A stretch of DNA of 22,848 nt, taken from IMG/VR virus record IMGVR_UViG_3300025685_000031, positions 1 to 22,848 of that record; one strand, given 5' to 3'. The notes beneath the pieces are model-generated. The model saw only the letters and a list, made by a program, of their open reading frames with translations. It was not told where the DNA came from and ran no database searches. The DNA is from a virus. A program made the position numbers and the translations under genes. How positions within the stretch are numbered: position 1 is the stretch's first letter; each line of letters begins with the position of its first letter. Positions 1-6,911 of the stretch are shown piece by piece.

Positions 1-1545
1 TACTGCCAGCAGGACGTACGAACGGAGCACGCCCTATCCGCCCGACTAGGTGGGTTGCAGGGTGACGAGTTGTCCCTGTGGCAACTTGACCAGCGTATGA
101 ATGCCCGGGGCGTGCAGATAGATTTACCCCTAGTTGATAAGGCAATTGAGCTGGCGGATATCTGCTCCGAAGAGTCAAACGCTAGCCTATATACGTTAAC
201 CGAAGGAGCGGTACGTACGTGCAACCAGCGGGACGCATTTCTCAACTGGATCAATGGTCGGGGAGGCCCAAAGATTCAGGACACACAGAAGGCCACTATC
301 GAGGCCGCAGTGAAGGATCCGAATTGGGATGACACCGCTCGTCAGGCGCTACAGATTCGCCTAGATCAGGCGAAATCGTCAGTCAAGAAGTATCCGGCCA
401 TGAAGAAGGTGACCAACTCTGATGGCCGTGCTAGGGGGCTGTTGGCTTATCATGGAGCTGACACCGGCCGATGGGCTGGGCGTTTAATCCAACCTCAGAA
501 CTTTCCGAGAGGGACAGCCGAAGGGCCTATAGAGATCCTGTGCGACACTATCCTGACCGGAGATCGCGATGAGATAGAGTTCTTATACGGCCCAACTATG
601 GAGGCCCTCGCGTCAGCACTTCGGGGGGCTATGGTATCCGGCCCGGATTGTGACCTGATATGCTCGGACTACTCGTCAATCGAAGCCCGAGGAACCTTTT
701 GGATCACGGGTGACCAAGAGGCGTTACAGGTCTTAGGGCAAGGGAAAGATATTTACAAGGACATGGCTACGCTTATCTATGGAGTGCCATACGGTGAAGT
801 TACTAAAAGCCAACGGCAAGTTGGTAAGCAAGCAATCCTCGGACTCGGATACCAGATGGGCTGGGAGAAGTTCCGAGACACTTGTGCTAAATATGGCATT
901 GACATGGAAGACGACATGGCAAAGAGAGTCGTGAAGACCTACCGACATGCTCACCACCCGGTTCGCTCTTTCTGGTATGACTTAGAGAAGTACGCAATTG
1001 AGACTGTGCAGAGCCAGCGCCGCATGAAGTTCGGCAAGCTCGACATGTACCTGTCAGAAGGCTTTTTCCAGATTCAACTTCCATCAGGCCGATGCCTGTC
1101 TTACTTCGAGCCTCGTGTTGAGCGGATTGTGTCGAAGTGGCAAGACGACGAGATGGAGGGCATACACCAGCGGTCCATCGAGGAAGGTTGGTCTGTGGCG
1201 AAGTGTGACGCTGAAGGTTTGAAAACGAAGAGACAGTTGACCTTCATGGGGGTCAACTCACAGACTCGAAAGTTTTCAAGGCAGTCTACGTACGGCGGTA
1301 AGCTGACCGAGAACGTCGTGCAGGGGATTAGTCGAGACATCATGGCTGCGGCTTTGCTTCGGCTAGAGGAAGCAGGGATATATAGTCCGATCCTCACAGT
1401 CCACGATGAGATCCTCGCGGAGGTGCCCCCTGGCAAAGGCAGCATCGAAGATTTTGAAAACCAACTGACCGTCCTTCCAGATTGGGCCAAAGGGTTTCCG
1501 GTAGGAGCAGACGGTGGATGGAGAGGGAAAAGGTACAGGAAGTGA
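1..1545 (+). CDS. polA: DNA polymerase I, family A (5' end outside window)
   Basis: Replicative DNA polymerase of the PolA type. The reading frame is open from base 1, so the gene starts upstream; the TTG at 55 is only an internal codon. The first residues, YCQQD, fit the Exo III motif (YxxxD) of the 3'-5' exonuclease domain, so most of that domain lies outside. Polymerase motif A (SDYSSIEAR, catalytic Asp codon at 667-669) is at 664-690. Motif B, the O-helix, begins at Arg 814 with its Lys at 826 and reads KQAILGLGYQMG. Motif C is VHDE at 1399-1410. The O-helix residue matching E. coli Phe762 is Leu. The stop overlaps the next start as GTGA, and nrdJ and the helicase follow in the same operon. 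Family assignment is firm; the N-terminal domain content is inferred. Confidence 0.96.
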   Translation, partial: YCQQDVRTEHALSARLGGLQGDELSLWQLDQRMNARGVQIDLPLVDKAIELADICSEESNASLYTLTEGAVRTCNQRDAFLNWINGRGGPKIQDTQKATIEAAVKDPNWDDTARQALQIRLDQAKSSVKKYPAMKKVTNSDGRARGLLAYHGADTGRWAGRLIQPQNFPRGTAEGPIEILCDTILTGDRDEIEFLYGPTMEALASALRGAMVSGPDCDLICSDYSSIEARGTFWITGDQEALQVLGQGKDIYKDMATLIYGVPYGEVTKSQRQVGKQAILGLGYQMGWEKFRDTCAKYGIDMEDDMAKRVVKTYRHAHHPVRSFWYDLEKYAIETVQSQRRMKFGKLDMYLSEGFFQIQLPSGRCLSYFEPRVERIVSKWQDDEMEGIHQRSIEEGWSVAKCDAEGLKTKRQLTFMGVNSQTRKFSRQSTYGGKLTENVVQGISRDIMAAALLRLEEAGIYSPILTVHDEILAEVPPGKGSIEDFENQLTVLPDWAKGFPVGADGGWRGKRYRK

Positions 1546-1781
1546 AAATTAGCAGCAATCAAATTTGGGGAATCATCGGAATCGTAGCCCTTTGGGTTTT
1601 TGGCGAGACCGCAGTAGCCCTGAAGAACGCAGGCATCACGGCACAGTCGCTTGATGCTTTTTTCTCGGACCTTAGTCAGGGTGAGCTTTTTGCCGCTCTC
1701 GGAGCCAGTGCGACTGGCGGAGCTGGGTTTTTGTTTGGCGGCCGACATGAAAAGGCCAAGAAAGTAAAGGAATTGAAATAG
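1542..1781 (+). CDS. Small two-segment membrane protein (holin-like candidate)
   Basis: Unrecognised 79-residue protein. I chose GTG 1542 because it overlaps the polymerase stop as GTGA and has AAAAGG eight bases upstream; ATG 1518 in the same frame is an alternative adding eight residues. The product has one clear hydrophobic helix (about residues 7-26, starting QIWGIIGIVALWVF), a linker with acidic residues, a Gly/Ala-rich second hydrophobic stretch (about 49-67, ending GGAGFLFGG), and a strongly basic tail (RHEKAKKVKELK). Two hydrophobic segments with a basic tail fit a small holin, but it sits between the polymerase and nrdJ, far from the endolysin. It could equally be an inner-membrane protein of unknown role. 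The stop TAG overlaps the nrdJ GTG by one base. Confidence 0.72.
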   Translation: MKISSNQIWGIIGIVALWVFGETAVALKNAGITAQSLDAFFSDLSQGELFAALGASATGGAGFLFGGRHEKAKKVKELK

Positions 1782-3502
1782 TGAGTAAAGGGCCGCAGAC
1801 ACAATTTAGCGATGACCTTCACGCCCAAAAGTATCGAGCACCCGGAGAGACTTTCGTGGAGGCGATGAACCGGGTAGCTGGGGCGTTGAAGGATGACGAA
1901 GATCATTTTCGAGATATCCAAGACGTTCTTAAAGGGATGAGATTCCTTCCGGGGGGCCGTGTTCAGGCGGCCATGGGCGCAATCAAGGATGTTAGTCCAA
2001 TCAACTGCTTCATGTCAGGGGACATCACGGACTCATTCGTGTCCGAAGATGGCAACATCATGCAGCGAGCCACCGAGGCTGCGGCAACGATGCGTCTAGG
2101 TGGGGGTATCGGCACGAACTTCTCGACGCTCCGACCTCGTGGCGATCTCATCACCAAACTCAGCTCTCAATCTTGTGGGCCAATCGGGTTTATGGAGATC
2201 TTCGATGCGATTGGCAAGACGGTTGCATCCAGCGGGCACCGCCGGGGAGCCCAGATGGGAGTACTGCGGGTTGACCATCCCGATATCGAGGAGTTCATCC
2301 ACGCCAAGAATGACAATCATACGCTTACCGGTTTCAACATCTCAGTGCTTGTGACCGACGAGTTCATGGAGGCGGTGAAAGAGGACGGTGACTTCAACCT
2401 AACTTTCGAGGGTCGCGTCTATAAGACTATTAGGGCTCGTAACCTCTGGGACATGATCATGCGTTCTACGTATGACTATGCAGAGCCTGGGGTTATCTTC
2501 ATTGACCGCATTCAAAAAGAGAACAACCTTGCGTACTGCGAGGAAATCACAGGCACGAACCCGTGCGGAGAGATTCCGCTACCGGCCTTTGGTGCGTGTC
2601 TACTAGGCTCTTTTAACCTTGTCAAGTACGTCAACCTCGAAAGTAACCAGTTTGAGACCGAAAAGCTGATCGCGGATATCCCCGGAGTCGTACGTGCTCT
2701 AGATAACGTAATCGACCGTGCCCAAGTGTGGCCTCTTCCCGAACAGGAGTTGGAGATGAAGTCCAAGCGCCGTATTGGGATCGGAGTGACCGGCCTTGCG
2801 AATGCCCTAGAGGCACTGGGATGCCCCTATGGATCCAAGTCCTTCGTCAAGGGCACTCAGATGATTATGCGTACCTTGCGGGACGAGTGCTACCGGGCAT
2901 CTATTAAGCTGGCAGCCGAGAAGGGGTCCTTCCCACTGTTTGATGCAGAACCATTCCTGTCTAGTGACTTCGCCAAACGTCTCCCGGAAGATGTCCGCGA
3001 AGAAATCCGACTGCACGGTATCCGTAATTCACACCTAATAGCCATCGCACCGACGGGGACGATCAGCCTATGCGCCGATAACATCTCTTCAGGATTAGAG
3101 CCCGTCTTTGCGTATCGCTTTGATCGAACGATTCAAAAGTTTGAGGGGCCAACCATCGAGACTGTCGAAGACTATGCGGTTCGGGAGTGGGACGTTGAGG
3201 GTAGGACAGCGGGCGAGCTGACTCCCGAGGAACATTTGAACGCGCTATCCGCTTGCGTGCCGTATGTTGATCAGGCCATTAGTAAGACGATTAACTGCCC
3301 CACTGATATCGCTTGGGAAGACTTCAAGGACGTATACGTACGTGGTTGGCGGGAGGGCGCTAAGGGCGTAACCACCTTCAGGATTGGCGGAATGCGCGGA
3401 GCGCTACTAGAAGAAAAACCGGAACCCGAGCAGGTCGAAGAGACTGGTTCGGCACTTGCCTGCGAACAAGACCCGACAACGGGACGATGGGATTGCAACT
3501 AA
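1781..3502 (+). CDS. nrdJ: Ribonucleotide reductase, class II (adenosylcobalamin-dependent)
   Basis: Converts ribonucleotides to deoxyribonucleotides for phage DNA synthesis, using a coenzyme B12-derived radical. In 573 residues the family landmarks are present: Cys76 (INCFMSG), the active-site motif NPCGE at 260-264 (Asn260, radical Cys262, Glu264), and partner Cys273, eleven residues after Cys262 as in the family. PTGTIS is at 425-430, followed by NISSGLEPVFA. Two C-terminal cysteines (561 and 572) could shuttle reducing equivalents. No NrdB-like small subunit lies nearby, which supports class II over class I. There is no N-terminal ATP-cone, so dATP activity control is probably absent. Starts at GTG with AAAGGA nine bases upstream, directly coupled to the preceding stop. 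Confidence 0.95.
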   Translation: MSKGPQTQFSDDLHAQKYRAPGETFVEAMNRVAGALKDDEDHFRDIQDVLKGMRFLPGGRVQAAMGAIKDVSPINCFMSGDITDSFVSEDGNIMQRATEAAATMRLGGGIGTNFSTLRPRGDLITKLSSQSCGPIGFMEIFDAIGKTVASSGHRRGAQMGVLRVDHPDIEEFIHAKNDNHTLTGFNISVLVTDEFMEAVKEDGDFNLTFEGRVYKTIRARNLWDMIMRSTYDYAEPGVIFIDRIQKENNLAYCEEITGTNPCGEIPLPAFGACLLGSFNLVKYVNLESNQFETEKLIADIPGVVRALDNVIDRAQVWPLPEQELEMKSKRRIGIGVTGLANALEALGCPYGSKSFVKGTQMIMRTLRDECYRASIKLAAEKGSFPLFDAEPFLSSDFAKRLPEDVREEIRLHGIRNSHLIAIAPTGTISLCADNISSGLEPVFAYRFDRTIQKFEGPTIETVEDYAVREWDVEGRTAGELTPEEHLNALSACVPYVDQAISKTINCPTDIAWEDFKDVYVRGWREGAKGVTTFRIGGMRGALLEEKPEPEQVEETGSALACEQDPTTGRWDCN

Positions 3503-3915
3503 TGTTTCTTGCCACTGACGAGGCAGCCGAAAGGCTGCAACAACATGTCGAACAGCTCCGAGAATCTCTCTATGTTTTATCTAAGCCAGACTCAGCATCC
3601 GATATATTTGAAATCTCGAAAGCTTGGGTACAGGGGGAAGGGATGGCTTGGACCTTAATGAAGCGAGAGAGAGCCGAGGAAACAATCGAAGCTCTGTATG
3701 GTTTCATACATGCCCATGACCTTATATTCAAAGAAGGACAAGGGTTCAAGCGACTATGCGACTTGGTCGGCGTAGACGTAGAGAGCACGCGAGCCGCGTT
3801 GCGCGAGGAGATGATTGACCCTCTTTTGAGTGGGTCCCTGTATGACACCAACCTCTTTAAGTACCGTAAGATGGTGAATGTCTTAGTCGAACGGATGAGA
3901 TCCTTTGCCCACTGA
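3502..3915 (+). CDS. Hypothetical protein, mostly helical
   Basis: Unrecognised 137-residue protein. ATG 3502 overlaps the nrdJ stop (TAATG) and has GGGA nine bases upstream; an in-frame ATG at 3487 would overlap more and has a poorer ribosome site. The sequence looks mostly alpha-helical, with an N-terminal charged helix and a central segment reading FKRLCDLVGVDVESTR. That segment resembles a phage pattern (F..lC..lGld...vR) seen in small unannotated replication-region proteins, possibly helix-turn-helix-like. It has no signal peptide or membrane helix. The neighbourhood (nrdJ before, nuclease and helicase after) suggests a DNA-metabolism accessory, but that is only inference. Confidence 0.8.
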   Translation: MFLATDEAAERLQQHVEQLRESLYVLSKPDSASDIFEISKAWVQGEGMAWTLMKRERAEETIEALYGFIHAHDLIFKEGQGFKRLCDLVGVDVESTRAALREEMIDPLLSGSLYDTNLFKYRKMVNVLVERMRSFAH

Positions 3916-4294
3916 AAAGGCCTTGGAGAAGCACGGCGCAAAAGTAGCAAAGCGCCTTGGCATCTTCGTGGTTAAACTCGGTGTGTTAGGGGGCGGAGGG
4001 TGGCCCGATCATACCTTTTTCAAGGCAGGTCGGGTCGCCTTCATCGAGTACAAGATCGAGGAGTCAGCTAGATTTCAGCCGCTACAAAAGTACTACCTAA
4101 ACCTGCTTGACAGGTTAGGGTTCAGAGTAGCAGTATGCTGGACTAAAGATCAGGTCAAAGAGTTCTTAGAAGGGTTCCACGATGAAGTTCAAACCGCACA
4201 AGTATCAGGAGCAAGTGCTCCAGAAGATGATGGCGCAGGATCGACTAGCTCTACTGCTAGATCCAGGGATGGGCAAGACAGCAATTTGCCTTGA
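3905..4294 (+). CDS. VRR-NUC domain nuclease
   Basis: Small restriction-endonuclease-fold nuclease of the VRR-NUC family, probably acting on branched or replication-intermediate DNA. Of 129 residues, about 1-92 form the domain: GWPD at 32-35, the catalytic EYK at 48-50 and a conserved Gln61, followed by the helix and strand of the family (LGFRVAVCW). It starts at TTG 3905 with GAGA just upstream; an in-frame TGA at 3896-3898 excludes an earlier start, and TTG 3923 is the only close alternative. The last ~37 residues are Ser/Gly/Ala/Asp-rich and lie entirely inside the start of the helicase gene in another frame, giving a 113-base overlap. VRR-NUC genes next to SNF2-like helicases are a common phage pairing. 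Confidence 0.9.
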   Translation: MPTEKALEKHGAKVAKRLGIFVVKLGVLGGGGWPDHTFFKAGRVAFIEYKIEESARFQPLQKYYLNLLDRLGFRVAVCWTKDQVKEFLEGFHDEVQTAQVSGASAPEDDGAGSTSSTARSRDGQDSNLP

Positions 4295-5585
4295 GGACTT
4301 TGTACGCCGACGCGAGTTGATGGTTGCAAAGCGCGCGCTGGTAGTTGGTCCACTCCGGGTATGTCATTCTACATGGCCGACAGAAGCCAAGAAGTGGTCT
4401 ACCTTTTCTGACCTTAAAGTTCATGTTGCCCATGGCAAGGGCAAAGTGCTTGAGACTGTTAACAGTGCGGAGGTAGTGGTCATTAACCCAGAAGGCCTCG
4501 AATGGCTGGTACAGAACGATAAACACCTGTACGGATTCGACGTAATATATGTAGACGAATCGACACTGTTCAAAAACAGCCAGTCGAAACGTGCGAAGAT
4601 GCTGTATAAGGTTGTACATAAGATGAAGGGCGGGATCCCATTCCGCTTTATCCTGACGGGTACGCCCGCTCCAAACGGAGTCGAAAATCTGTTTGGTCAA
4701 TTCAAGATCCTCGACCCAGAAATACTGGGGAGCACACTGGGTAAGTTTCGTGGGGACCACTACTTCCATGCCCAGCGAATGTCCTTTGGTGTGATCTGGG
4801 AGCCGACGAAGGCATCCGTTCAGTCTATCACTAAGGCCATCACCCCACACAGCGTTCGGCTCGACGCTACGGACCACCTCGACTTACCCGGCATACAGTA
4901 CATCCGGCGACCTATCCGATTGTCGCAGTCCGTCATGCAGTTGTATCGGGAGCTGGCCTCCGAGCTGACAGTCGAGGTGCAGGGAGGCACCGTAATGGCA
5001 GCCAACGCGGGCGTAGCGACTTCTAAGTGCCGACAGGTGGCTAACGGGGCGGTCTACCTCACGCAGGATGGGATGGCCGCCACGGAAGAGACGCGAAACA
5101 TTGAGTGGCTGCATACGTCTAAAGTTGAAGACCTATGCGATCTTTTCGAGGAGTTAGGAGGCAAGCCGCTGATGGTCGGGTTTGAGTTTAAGCATGATCT
5201 CAGTCAGATTAAGCTGGGGGTAAAGCAGCGTTTCGGGTTCACCCCCCGCTACATCGGAGAGACGACGAACGTAGAGGCTGATACCAAACTTATCGAGCAA
5301 TGGAATAAGAGAGAGCTGCCTATGATGTTGGTCAACCCGGCAGCGGCATCGCACGGCCTGAACCTTCAGGCCGGAGGTCATCATCTCTACTGGTATTCTC
5401 AGATATGGGATCTGGAGGTGTACCAGCAGTTCAACGCCCGCCTTTGGAGGCAGGGGCAGTCGGAAGGAGTGTTCGTACACCACGCAGTCGCCGAAAAGAC
5501 CGTGGATGAGAAGGCCTTTAAGGGCCGTCTCAAGAAAGAAGGAACCCAGCGCAAGCTGTTATACGAATTAAAGGGGGACGGATGA
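4182..5585 (+). CDS. SNF2-like superfamily 2 helicase/ATPase
   Basis: DNA-dependent ATPase of the SF2/SNF2 type, presumably remodelling or unwinding DNA during phage replication or recombination. In 467 residues the motifs run in order: a Q-like N-terminal KYQEQ, Walker A DPGMGKT (27-33), motif II as DEST (125-128, in place of the usual DEAH/DESH), and motif III LTGTP (158-162). The second RecA lobe has HGLNLQAG (motif V, from 391) and the arginine motif ARLWRQGQ (motif VI, 419-426). It starts at ATG 4182, 113 bases before the VRR-NUC stop; the N-terminus matches the natural start of phage homologues. The stop overlaps the next start as ATGA. The likely partner is the preceding nuclease. Confidence 0.94.
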   Translation: MKFKPHKYQEQVLQKMMAQDRLALLLDPGMGKTAICLEDFVRRRELMVAKRALVVGPLRVCHSTWPTEAKKWSTFSDLKVHVAHGKGKVLETVNSAEVVVINPEGLEWLVQNDKHLYGFDVIYVDESTLFKNSQSKRAKMLYKVVHKMKGGIPFRFILTGTPAPNGVENLFGQFKILDPEILGSTLGKFRGDHYFHAQRMSFGVIWEPTKASVQSITKAITPHSVRLDATDHLDLPGIQYIRRPIRLSQSVMQLYRELASELTVEVQGGTVMAANAGVATSKCRQVANGAVYLTQDGMAATEETRNIEWLHTSKVEDLCDLFEELGGKPLMVGFEFKHDLSQIKLGVKQRFGFTPRYIGETTNVEADTKLIEQWNKRELPMMLVNPAAASHGLNLQAGGHHLYWYSQIWDLEVYQQFNARLWRQGQSEGVFVHHAVAEKTVDEKAFKGRLKKEGTQRKLLYELKGDG

Positions 5586-6196
5586 GTGATTCATGCCATA
5601 CTGAAGGTATGATAAGAGAAGCGATAATCCTAACGGGGGCCGCAGGCAGTGGGAAAGACACTGTGGCCAATGCCATATACGATGAATTTGACCCGGTGTT
5701 CTATGAGGGGAAATTCTCTGCGGCCATAAAGGATGCGACGTGCGATCTTTTCGGGTGGGATCGGTATGAAATCGATGACAACCTACAGTACAAAGAAGCC
5801 GTCGCTACTTGGCCGGATGGCACTCCGCAGACCCGCCATAGCCACACGCGTCGTCAGATCATGCAGATCTTTGGCACCGATGTTTTTCGAGACATGTTTG
5901 ACCAGGATTTCTGGGTTCGTAAGCTGGTCAGCGAGATTGAGAGCAGTTCGTCCGAAGACCCCTGGGTGATTTCGGACTGCCGGTTCCTCAACGAGTTCGA
6001 AGCATTGCAGAGCGTGTTTGACAGAACCCTGGTGATCCAGTTGCGTCGGAAGGGGGCTCCGACGCATGGGCACACCCATGCGTCGGAGATGGAGTGGATG
6101 CAGATCCCAGCAGATCTCACCATCGAAGCGGCGAGTGGGGACATCGACTTAATCCAAGATGTAGCTTTGCGGCATGTTCGGGAGTTTCTCGCATGA
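5582..6196 (+). CDS. Deoxynucleoside monophosphate kinase
   Basis: P-loop kinase that phosphorylates dNMPs to dNDPs, extending the dNTP supply begun by NrdJ. The 204-residue protein has the Walker A motif GAAGSGKDT at 19-27 and the family segment SDCRFLNEFEAL in the second half, as in T4 gp1 and T5 dNMP kinases. The region between is rich in Asp and aromatic residues, as expected for the substrate lid. It starts at ATG 5582 within an ATGA overlap with the helicase stop, with AGGGGG just upstream. The in-frame ATG at 5609, directly before IREAIILTG, lacks a well-spaced ribosome site. The stop overlaps the next ATG as ATGA. Confidence 0.9.
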   Translation: MSDSCHTEGMIREAIILTGAAGSGKDTVANAIYDEFDPVFYEGKFSAAIKDATCDLFGWDRYEIDDNLQYKEAVATWPDGTPQTRHSHTRRQIMQIFGTDVFRDMFDQDFWVRKLVSEIESSSSEDPWVISDCRFLNEFEALQSVFDRTLVIQLRRKGAPTHGHTHASEMEWMQIPADLTIEAASGDIDLIQDVALRHVREFLA

Positions 6197-6285
6197 GAGA
6201 GATTCCGATATGGGAGCCTAGTTGCAAGAAGTGTAAGTCACAATTTTCGAGGTGCAGATGTGAGCGTAATGGCAATACAAAATGA
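6193..6285 (+). CDS. Cys-rich miniprotein (30 aa, zinc-knuckle-like)
   Basis: A very short gene supported by its initiation signals. ATG 6193 forms an ATGA overlap with the kinase stop, and GGGAG lies eight bases upstream. The product has four cysteines spaced C11-x2-C14-x6-C21-x-C23 among Lys/Arg residues (CKKC...CRC), which looks like a metal-binding knuckle and may contact nucleic acid. A longer in-frame reading from 6094 would overlap the kinase by about 100 bases and is less likely. It is unlike any protein I can name. A chance open frame is possible, but coupling plus four clustered cysteines argues against it. Confidence 0.6.
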   Translation: MREIPIWEPSCKKCKSQFSRCRCERNGNTK

Positions 6286-6466
6286 TGAAAGCTCGCGGGT
6301 AACGTATAGGACCCGCGAAGCGGCGCAGTCTCTGGTCAATTGCATACCCTTCTTGGACGGGTTCCAAGATGGGTTCCAGGCTGTTGCTACGATTTCTAAA
6401 GGCCGCTACTCTATAGCGGTGTATGACCCTTACCTCAGGAAAGTGGGCTGGGTATGCTACGGGTAG
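6260..6466 (+). CDS. Hypothetical protein (68 aa)
   Basis: Unrecognised small soluble protein. GTG 6260 is preferred because GAGG stands seven bases upstream; the in-frame ATG at 6269 has no good ribosome site. It overlaps the miniprotein by 26 bases and the next gene by 13. The N-terminal part is polar (NDESSRVTYRTREAAQSLV). The C-terminal part alternates hydrophobic and polar residues (AVATISKGRYSIAVYDPYL) like a small beta-sheet and ends in GWVCYG. Function unknown; it belongs to the same operon. Confidence 0.65.
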   Translation: MSVMAIQNDESSRVTYRTREAAQSLVNCIPFLDGFQDGFQAVATISKGRYSIAVYDPYLRKVGWVCYG

Positions 6467-6645
6467 CCGCTGTCCTGCTAACCTTAATGCTGCTAGGTTG
6501 TGCCCCGATCCAAACCGCCCGCGAGAACACCAAGGCTTATCTCGACTACGTCGATGAGAACTACGACTGCATCGGAGTCGAGATCAAGAACGAAGCGGCG
6601 ATCTGCCTCGATGATGTGGCGTTAACCGTGACTGTGACTTTCTGA
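6454..6645 (+). CDS. Small lipoprotein (lipobox LLGC)
   Basis: A 63-residue predicted lipoprotein. The N-terminus is MLRVAAVLLTLMLLGC, with one Arg, a hydrophobic core and a lipobox cleaved before Cys16. The mature part is 48 residues, acidic in the middle (YLDYVDENYDC), with two further cysteines (39 and 51) that could form a disulfide in the periplasm. It is therefore expected at the outer membrane of a Gram-negative host. Candidates are an outer-membrane spanin subunit or a superinfection-exclusion lipoprotein; it lacks the proline richness typical of Rz1. It is the last gene of the + strand operon and overlaps the preceding gene by 13 bases. Confidence 0.78.
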   Translation: MLRVAAVLLTLMLLGCAPIQTARENTKAYLDYVDENYDCIGVEIKNEAAICLDDVALTVTVTF

Positions 6646-6649
6646 TAAT
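6622..6649 (+). promoter_or_regulatory. Candidate sigma70-type promoter
   Basis: TTAACC (6622-6627), a 16-base spacer and GATAAT (6644-6649) match four of six and five of six consensus positions. The predicted start is near 6656, exactly where the structured segment begins. It lies in the 3' end of the lipoprotein gene. A chance match is possible, and the host sigma factor is unknown. Confidence 0.35.
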
Positions 6650-6655
6650 TCCTGT

Positions 6656-6780
6656 GTGGGGACCGCATGTCTGCGCCAGTCCTGGCAGCCCGTCACGGCT
6701 GATCCAGTTAGGGCGAGGTAGGTGCAAGGACCACCAACAGGGGATACTGGCCCGGTGACGCGGATCGGAGACCCCAAACG
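6656..6780 (+). ncRNA. Candidate structured RNA with possible pseudoknot
   Basis: A gene-free GC-rich segment with many complementary pairs: CGCA/TGCG (6664-6667 with 6672-6675), CCA/TGG (6676-6678 with 6683-6685), AGCC/GGCT (6687-6690 with 6697-6700), CCAGT/ACTGG (6704-6708 with 6746-6750), GGTG/CACC (6721-6724 with 6732-6735) and closing GGGG/CCCC (6658-6661 with 6772-6775). The six-base loop CGTCAC (6691-6696) is the exact complement of GTGACG (6755-6760), allowing a pseudoknot. A candidate promoter ends just before it and strong hairpins follow. No RNA family was firmly recognised. It could also be merely a structured 3' untranslated region of the + operon. Confidence 0.4.
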
Positions 6781-6786
6781 TAAAAA

Positions 6787-6814
6787 GGCGGGGGGACCTC
6801 ACGGTCCCCCCGCC
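6787..6814 (-). terminator. Intrinsic terminator of the late (leftward) transcript
   Basis: Perfect 12-base-pair GC-rich stem (6787-6798 with 6803-6814) with a four-base loop. Read on the - strand the hairpin is followed by TTTTT (complement of 6782-6786), the classical intrinsic terminator layout. On the + strand no T-run follows, so it should act mainly on the tail/lysis transcript. Confidence 0.85.
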
Positions 6815-6858
6815 CCACGCAGCACGGCAAACCCCCGAAAGCCGTACTAATTCAAGTA

Positions 6859-6908
6859 TTTCACAAAGCGCCCGTTTCACGCCCAAAGAAACGGGCGCTT
6901 TAGTGAAA
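6859..6908. terminator. Long bidirectional hairpin terminator between convergent operons
   Basis: A perfect 14-base-pair stem (6865-6878 with 6888-6901, nine-base loop) is extended by six more pairs (6859-6864 with 6903-6908) across a single bulged A6902. The stem carries AAA/TTT at its base in both directions, so it can act on either strand. It begins just past the stop of the last leftward gene and probably also stops rightward transcripts. Confidence 0.75.
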
Positions 6909-6911
6909 CAC

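Noticed and set aside
1101-1802. Open frame on the - strand, 233 codons
   Set aside because: Lies antisense to the polymerase end and the membrane protein gene, with no ribosome site or family resemblance.
4257-4877. Open frame on the - strand, 206 codons
   Set aside because: Antisense to the conserved helicase motifs; the peptide has no recognisable domain.
6700-6780. Cobalamin riboswitch call for the core-like GGTGCAA...ACTG...GGAGACC fragments
   Set aside because: The L5 B12 box (GCCACTG) and its arm are missing, spacing differs from the consensus, and no gene follows on the + strand. It is kept only as a hypothesis under the structured RNA finding.
6656-6780. tRNA or tRNA-like gene
   Set aside because: No TTCGA-type T-loop, no 7-base-pair acceptor stem and wrong length; a cloverleaf could not be built.
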